Assembly (NCBI GenBank): GCA_900291925.1
Contig: UWYS01000005.1
Span: 372,001-436,000, forward strand
Length of the DNA stretch: 64,000 bases
Reading direction: 5' to 3'
Origin: Thecaphora thlaspeos
Lineage: Eukaryota > Basidiomycota > Ustilaginomycetes > Urocystidales > Glomosporiaceae
The notes below the pieces were generated by a model. The model was not told the DNA's origin. It ran no database searches and saw only the letters and a list, made by a program, of their open reading frames with translations. Positions 59,336-64,000 of this stretch are shown piece by piece (position 1 is the first letter of the stretch; each line of letters starts with the position of its first letter). The translations under genes and the position numbers were made by a program.

Positions 59336-60821
59336 CTACTGGTCCTTTTTGGTCTCCTCTTCCTCGTCGTCTTCGCCCTTTTCTCGCTCGTCGGCCACGG
59401 TTCCACGCAGCGCCCTGTAGGATGTTTCGAGGTGTGGAGAGGGGTCAGTCAGGAAACTCGTCACAAGCAAGCTTTGAGCCGGTTGAGGCCTCTCGCAGGA
59501 TAGGCCCGAGCGCATCTCCCGCTCTGCCGCCGTGACCCACTCACCGGATCAAGACCCTCCACATGAGGTAGTACCAAAAGATGTTGAGCAAAAGCAGGAT
59601 GAAGAGCGGCGCAAAGATCTGGTATCTCATCCAGGGCGCGAGCCACCATCCCTTGTCCGGGTTCCACTCGCGCGTCCACTCTGGGATCAGGTCAAACTGG
59701 TACCAGACCGAGACAAGCGTCTTTGCGCTGAGGTAGATGCGGAAGTAGGTCCAGATGACCATAAAGATGGCAAAGACGCCCGTGGCGAGCGTGTCGAGCT
59801 CCATGTAGTTGAGCGCCTTTGCGAGACCGAGCCAGGTGTCGGGGATATCCATGCAGACAAACACGGTGGTCCCGATCATGGTGAGGTTGATGAGGTACGA
59901 CCAGCCGATGAGCCAGAGCGTGACGAGGTGGTGGGCGATGAGCCCGTAGTAGTCCTTGCGCGGCTTCTCGAGGCGGAGCAGCATGACGAACGCCTGCTGG
60001 AGCCAGTAGGCGAACTGGAGAAGGTAGTAGAGCTTGAACTCGGCGCGCATCTGCCAGTGCGGGTACTTGATCCAGAGGGGCTCGAGGTTGTACCACCAGC
60101 TCTCCTGGAATGCCATGGTGTACAACCCAAACGCGGCCGCGCTGCCCCAGTAGAGGACAGCGTAGCCCTGCTCGGTGAAGCGGTTCTGCTTCGATTCGCC
60201 CTTGACCCCCCACCACTTTGCCAGCGGCCCGAAGAAGTAGAGGGTCGTCGTCTGGCGGATGAAGCTAAAGACGATGACGTAGAAGACGAGGAACTTGAGG
60301 TCGTTGTAGCCCTTCTGGTAGCGGACCAGGTCAACGTCGGCATCGCGCCTCCACAGCGACTGGATGGCCTGCTGGATGGTCGAAGCGATGGCGGTGTTGT
60401 GTTGCGACGACGATGCGGAAGCGTCGTCGTCGATGACCACCTGGGAGGTAGGGACGCGGTGGGTGATCATGAGGAAGGGCTTGAAGGGATTCTTGTCCTC
60501 TGGGCCGATCATGCTGCAGACGAGGTAGCTGAAGACGAAGATGCTGGCCAGCTTGGCCGACGAGACGGGTGCCGTCATCCATCGGAAGGTGACGATGTCC
60601 TTGATGAGGCCGCGGCTCTGGTGGACGTCGTCACGCTCGACGCTCCAGCCGCGCTTGGCATTGGCGGCGGCATCGCACTTGTTGGCGGTGGGAGCGAGGG
60701 CGCCGGTCTCGTTGTCCTGCGAGTTTGCGTTTTGCGGGACCTGGGAGATGGCGTCGCTCAGCGAGCCGGCGCGGGCGCGGCCGGTAGCGGGGCGGACCGG
60801 TGGTGGGCCGGAGGAGGACAT
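59336..60821 (-). CDS. LAG1: Ceramide synthase LAG1/LAC1
   Basis: Two exons, 59545-60821 and 59336-59414 (451 residues), across a 130-nt intron with a GTGAGT donor whose TGA would otherwise end the frame. Start ATG at 60821 (MSSSGPPPVRP); an upstream in-frame GTG was not used. It acylates sphingoid bases with fatty-acyl-CoA in the ER membrane. The TLC/Lag1 domain is complete: YNDLKFLVFYVIVFSFIRQ, ESWWYNLEPLWIKYPHWQM, FAYWLQQAFVMLLRLEKPRK, DYYGLIAHHLVTLWLIGWSY with the catalytic HH pair, and VFVCMDIPDTWLGLAKALNY, with about six to eight hydrophobic segments. The short last exon adds RALRGTVADEREKGEDDEEE and a Lys tail, the acidic C-terminus usual in fungal Lag1. An insertion (DDDASASSSQHNTA) sits in the first loop. 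Confidence 0.95.
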
Positions 60822-62709
60822 GGTGGCGGGTACGATGGGGTAAGTGGAGGGCTGTGCGACAAGACGTGAGTGCACGGCAGCCAGCCTCGATGGTCAAGGG
60901 AGGAGAGATCGTCGAAGCAAGGTCGGACGTGAAGAAACAGACCAACAGCCGGCGAGGAATGAGCGGATGGGCCGAAACCCTTTCTACGGCCGCAGGCGCA
61001 GGCCAAAAGAAGAAGCAAACAGCCGTGCGAGCGTGCCTGCGGGCGTCCTGGCGTGAAAAAATCGCCGCGGCGCGGTGCGGTGTGTGACCCTGGCTCAGCC
61101 GACCTGCTCTTCATCTGGCTGGCTGGGCTGCCTCTTGGCCGTCCAAGAACGCCGCCGACGACGACAACGACGAGGAGGCGGGCCTCTCCACGCTTGCAAG
61201 AGGGCTGTCGCAATCTCCCGAGACCGCGGCACATCCGACCTTTGCGGGGCGGATTGAGCGCTTTCCTTGGTTGCAACAGCCGCCCTCACCTGCGGCAGCC
61301 TGGGCGCAAGATGAATGGCAAGACAAGTCACCCCTTCCCGCGCGAGGCTGCCCGGAAGGAGCCGATGACAACCTCGCCGCATGACCGACCGCCGCTTCCT
61401 TTCTCACTGCAAACCAGCGTTCGCACATCCACCCTTGTGGCGATACGATGGCGCCAAATATTGTCGCTGGACTGCATCACGGGGTCTCCACGCACGGTCA
61501 TACGTTGTCTGCTGACTACTATGCTGTTATGTATACAGGATGCTTCGTTGCACCCGGGCAGACTGCCAAGCCAGAGATGGCTCAATCGTGGCAGATACCA
61601 GCGCCAGGTGCATGAGCGGACACGCAGGACGTGTGTACGTACGTAACCCGTTCCCTTTTGACGACCCCAGACGATGATGATGATCACGCGCGAGCGTGAA
61701 GGAGGATGAGGTCCCAGCTTTCGGCGTGCATGCGCGTTGGTCACTGGCGGGTTGGCCGGGGGCGAAGCATCTCGTCGGCTCGGACGCGACGATGCCTGGT
61801 GCGTTGCTGGCGCTGCGCTCGCGCCAGGCCGTTGGTTGCTTTCGCTCGCTCCCTTGCGCCCGACGCTAGCTGCGCTCCGATAAAGGAGTCAGCGGCAAAT
61901 CAAAGCGGAGAGAGAGTTAGTTCGCTAGAGAGCGACAAAAAGGGGGCGAGGGCGTCTGGAGCGGGGCCAAAATTCAAAGGGGCAAACCCATGCGACTTGC
62001 AGACGGCTGGCTTGCATGCCAAGCGAGCAATACAAACGTTGGAGGTCACTTCGGGCGGCCTGCCCCTGCCTGTAATTCGAGGGGGCTCGTGTTGCTCAGC
62101 CTTGAAAGACCCTCGAAACCGTCACACTTTCTGGCTGGCCGAGCAGCGGGGGCGGCGCGGCGGCGGGTCGGACCCTCCCTCGGCCTCCCACCCTCACCGC
62201 GCAAATCCACCACCACCTACTACCACCTACTACCACCTACCACCGAACGACCCTTCATCACCAAGCATCCGCAAATCGTCCTCCACCAGCACCATCTCCA
62301 CCCTCCCCACACGCACCGTCGATCCCTCCGCATCCGCATCCTGGATATCCCGTAAACCCTGCGCAGCCTCTGCATTGCCATATCAGCAATACCCTTGCAG
62401 ACACAAAACGCGCGAGGTCGCCCTCTTTCGCTCAATTCTACCCTCTTTCTCACTCTCTTTCAGTCACCAGAGCTCCGTCGCTAAACGCTGCGACCTATAC
62501 CATCCGCTCGGCTCAGCCGAACCCAGACTCGTCTTCGCGCCCTCTCCCTCAGCACGCTCGCTCTCCCAGCATCTCCCGCAGCGTCCCGCCCGCAAGCCAA
62601 AGCTAGGCCTGGATCCTGATCCAGACTTCCCCATCCCGTCGGCACCCGTCTTCCTCTCTCCAGTCTCTTATCTCTGACTCCGCCTTGGCCGCTGAACACT
62701 GTCGTCAAG
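60822..62709. promoter_or_regulatory. 1.9 kb divergent intergenic region LAG1 / Mid2-like
   Basis: Between two divergent start codons. The right ~0.5 kb is C/T-rich on the plus strand (leader of the Mid2-like gene) and contains a CTACTACCAC repeat at 62214-62243. Frames on both strands are Arg/Ser/Pro-rich without family features. No RNA gene recognised. Confidence 0.45.
62214..62243. repeat. CTACTACCAC tandem repeat
   Basis: Three near copies of a 10-base unit in the probable leader or promoter of the Mid2-like gene. Confidence 0.75.
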
Positions 62710-63969
62710 ATGAAGTCGGCCCGAACGCTGGCGCTCGCCGTGCTTCTCTCCTTGGCCGCAGCCAACGCATCACATCTCTCCACGCTCAACCACAGAGATG
62801 CTCACCGCCTCGTTTCTCGACAAGGACTACTCGGCTTCGGCGACCTCAAAGACGATACTTCCAGCTCGCCTTCGTCATCCTCGTCATCCTCGTCGTCGTC
62901 GTCCGGCCTCGACTCACAGTCGTCGCTGTCACAGGAGGCCGCCTCGGCCACCTCAGCCGCCGCCGCCAGCTTATCCTCTGCTGCCTCGGCCGCCTCGGCT
63001 TCGGCTTCACGCGCCGCTGCTGCCGCCTCGTCGTCCGCCGCTGCTACCACCTCGTCGTCCGCCGCTGCAGCAGCTACGAGCTCGATCGCAGCCGCAGCGA
63101 GCGAGTCCCGGTCGGCGGCGTCTGCCTCTGCCACGCAGGCGGCCGCCTCGGCAAGCGCTAGCACCGCGAGCGCCTCCAGTGCCAGCTCGGCCAGCGCGGC
63201 CGCAACGAGCAGCGCCCCCACGTCGTCGACCGTCTACCTCACCCAAACCGTCGTCGCGCCGACCCAGGCGACCTCCACGACCGATGCTTCGGCCGCCTTG
63301 CCGAGCGCGGACGCGTCGTCGGGCAGCTCGGGAGGCGTCAGCACGGGCCTCATTATCGGCATCAGCGTCGCCGGCGGTGTCGCGATCCTCACCGCGCTCA
63401 TCTTCCTCTACATGAGATTCGGAGGCAAGCGCTTCGATGGCCTCGACGACAACGACGTCGACATCAAGTGGCCCGAGCTCAAGCAAGACCCGGACTCGGC
63501 CGCGATGCAGCCCCTCCCCGCCCGACGCACTGGCGGCGCCGGCTTCGACATGGGCGACAACTCGGACAACGGTCACGACGGCGGTTATGGCTCGAGCCTA
63601 AAAGGGCGCGACTCGTTCACCGGCAGCACCACGGCACTGGCGGCGGCCGCCCCCGGCTACCCGGTCAACGACCCGCACTATGCCGGCAGCGCCGTCGGCA
63701 CGGACAACGGTTACCCGCAGCCACCGACGATGCAGCCAGGACAGTTCTACGACATGTACCCGCAGAACGGCGGCGGCGCCGCCGCCGATGCTCAGTCCTA
63801 CTACAACGATGCGGCGATGCAGCAGCAGTACTCGGACGCCCACCACGCGCCAGCTGGATACCCCAACAATGCCGGATACCCCGATGTCACCAAACCGTAC
63901 GGCCAGGATCCGTACGCACAGGCCCACGCGCACGTCAACATGCAGCAACAGAACTCTTTCCGCATGTGA
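62710..63969 (+). CDS. Mid2/Wsc-like cell-surface stress sensor
   Basis: 419 residues, one exon, ATG at 62710. Architecture: signal peptide (MKSARTLALAVLLSLAAANA); a Ser/Ala-rich extracellular rod of about 150 residues that would be heavily O-mannosylated; a short STVYLTQTVVAPTQ segment; one membrane helix near 215-237 (GLIIGISVAGGVAILTALIF) followed by basic KR; and a cytoplasmic tail starting DGLDDNDVDIKWPELKQD, then Gly/Tyr/Pro/Gln-rich with repeated GYP motifs. This is the layout of fungal Mid2-type sensors that feed Rho1/cell-wall-integrity signalling. There is no Wsc cysteine-rich domain, so Mid2-like is the better name. The WPEL tail motif is what I recall from related basidiomycete proteins. 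Signalling role inferred from architecture. Confidence 0.78.
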   Translation: MKSARTLALAVLLSLAAANASHLSTLNHRDAHRLVSRQGLLGFGDLKDDTSSSPSSSSSSSSSSSGLDSQSSLSQEAASATSAAAASLSSAASAASASASRAAAAASSSAAATTSSSAAAAATSSIAAAASESRSAASASATQAAASASASTASASSASSASAAATSSAPTSSTVYLTQTVVAPTQATSTTDASAALPSADASSGSSGGVSTGLIIGISVAGGVAILTALIFLYMRFGGKRFDGLDDNDVDIKWPELKQDPDSAAMQPLPARRTGGAGFDMGDNSDNGHDGGYGSSLKGRDSFTGSTTALAAAAPGYPVNDPHYAGSAVGTDNGYPQPPTMQPGQFYDMYPQNGGGAAADAQSYYNDAAMQQQYSDAHHAPAGYPNNAGYPDVTKPYGQDPYAQAHAHVNMQQQNSFRM

Positions 63970-64000
63970 GAGGTATGGGGACTGGGCGACGAGGCCGGTC

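Noticed and set aside
61328..61744. 138-codon minus-strand frame upstream of LAG1
   Set aside because: No family features, lies in the LAG1/Mid2-like intergenic region, composition like other non-coding frames.
1..64000. CRISPR array, prophage, transposon or secondary-metabolite cluster
   Set aside because: No regularly spaced repeats, reverse transcriptase/transposase frames, terminal repeats, or NRPS/PKS/terpene enzymes seen; the window is ordinary eukaryotic housekeeping DNA.

Overview
This window is nuclear DNA from a gene-dense, GC-rich fungus. It is most likely a basidiomycete of the Ustilaginomycotina type. Coding strands favour C/G in third positions. Introns are few and short (about 50-175 nt), mostly GTGAGT/GTACGT...CTGAC/CTAAC...CAG. 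Leaders upstream of start codons are strongly C/T-rich. Several proteins are of recognisably basidiomycete type: a macrophage-activating-glycoprotein-like secreted protein, a KGGGKGQWSAFK small protein and an AcrB-like coiled-coil protein. Genus-level placement is inference only. I found no tRNA, rRNA, transposon, CRISPR or bacterial-type operon.

Layout. 0-7 kb: 3' end of an unknown gene (+), phosphopantothenate-cysteine ligase CAB2 (-), a three-finger C2H2 protein with a C-terminal coiled coil (+), and a histidine-acid-phosphatase-fold membrane protein (-). 7.5-18.5 kb: a large dual-specificity phosphatase (-), a 3 kb gene-poor leader region, and the sulfite reductase beta subunit MET5 (-). 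18.5-25.1 kb: a 3 kb divergent intergenic region, a secreted protein (+), a tentative small multi-exon gene (-), and a Tfc7-like histidine phosphatase (-). 25.6-36.4 kb: a Dus2 tRNA-dihydrouridine synthase fused to a second FMN-type domain (+), the AcrB-like protein (-), and proteasome subunit RPN1 (+). 36.6-46 kb: SAM50 (-), RNA polymerase III subunit RPC25 (+), a Sac7-type RhoGAP (-), and a small Lys-rich protein (-). 46-64 kb: CORVET subunit VPS8 (-), bifunctional biotin enzyme BioD-BioA (+), an unknown protein (-) head-to-head with GINS subunit SLD5 (+), ceramide synthase LAG1 (-), and a Mid2-like cell-wall sensor (+).

The genes are mostly housekeeping and do not form one pathway or cluster. 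Loose themes are cofactor metabolism (CAB2, BioDA, the FMN fusion), RNA polymerase III/tRNA biology (Tfc7-like and Dus2-fusion head-to-head, plus RPC25) and sulfur assimilation (MET5).

The most unusual item is the continuous Dus2 plus pyridoxamine-phosphate-oxidase-like (Alr4036-type) reading frame. Also notable are a histidine phosphatase lacking its C-terminal HD motif, conserved domains split by long low-complexity insertions (the phosphatase and the VPS8 RING), and four introns that are multiples of three and free of stops. All exon boundaries were read by eye from splice motifs and family conservation. No alignment or transcript data were used.
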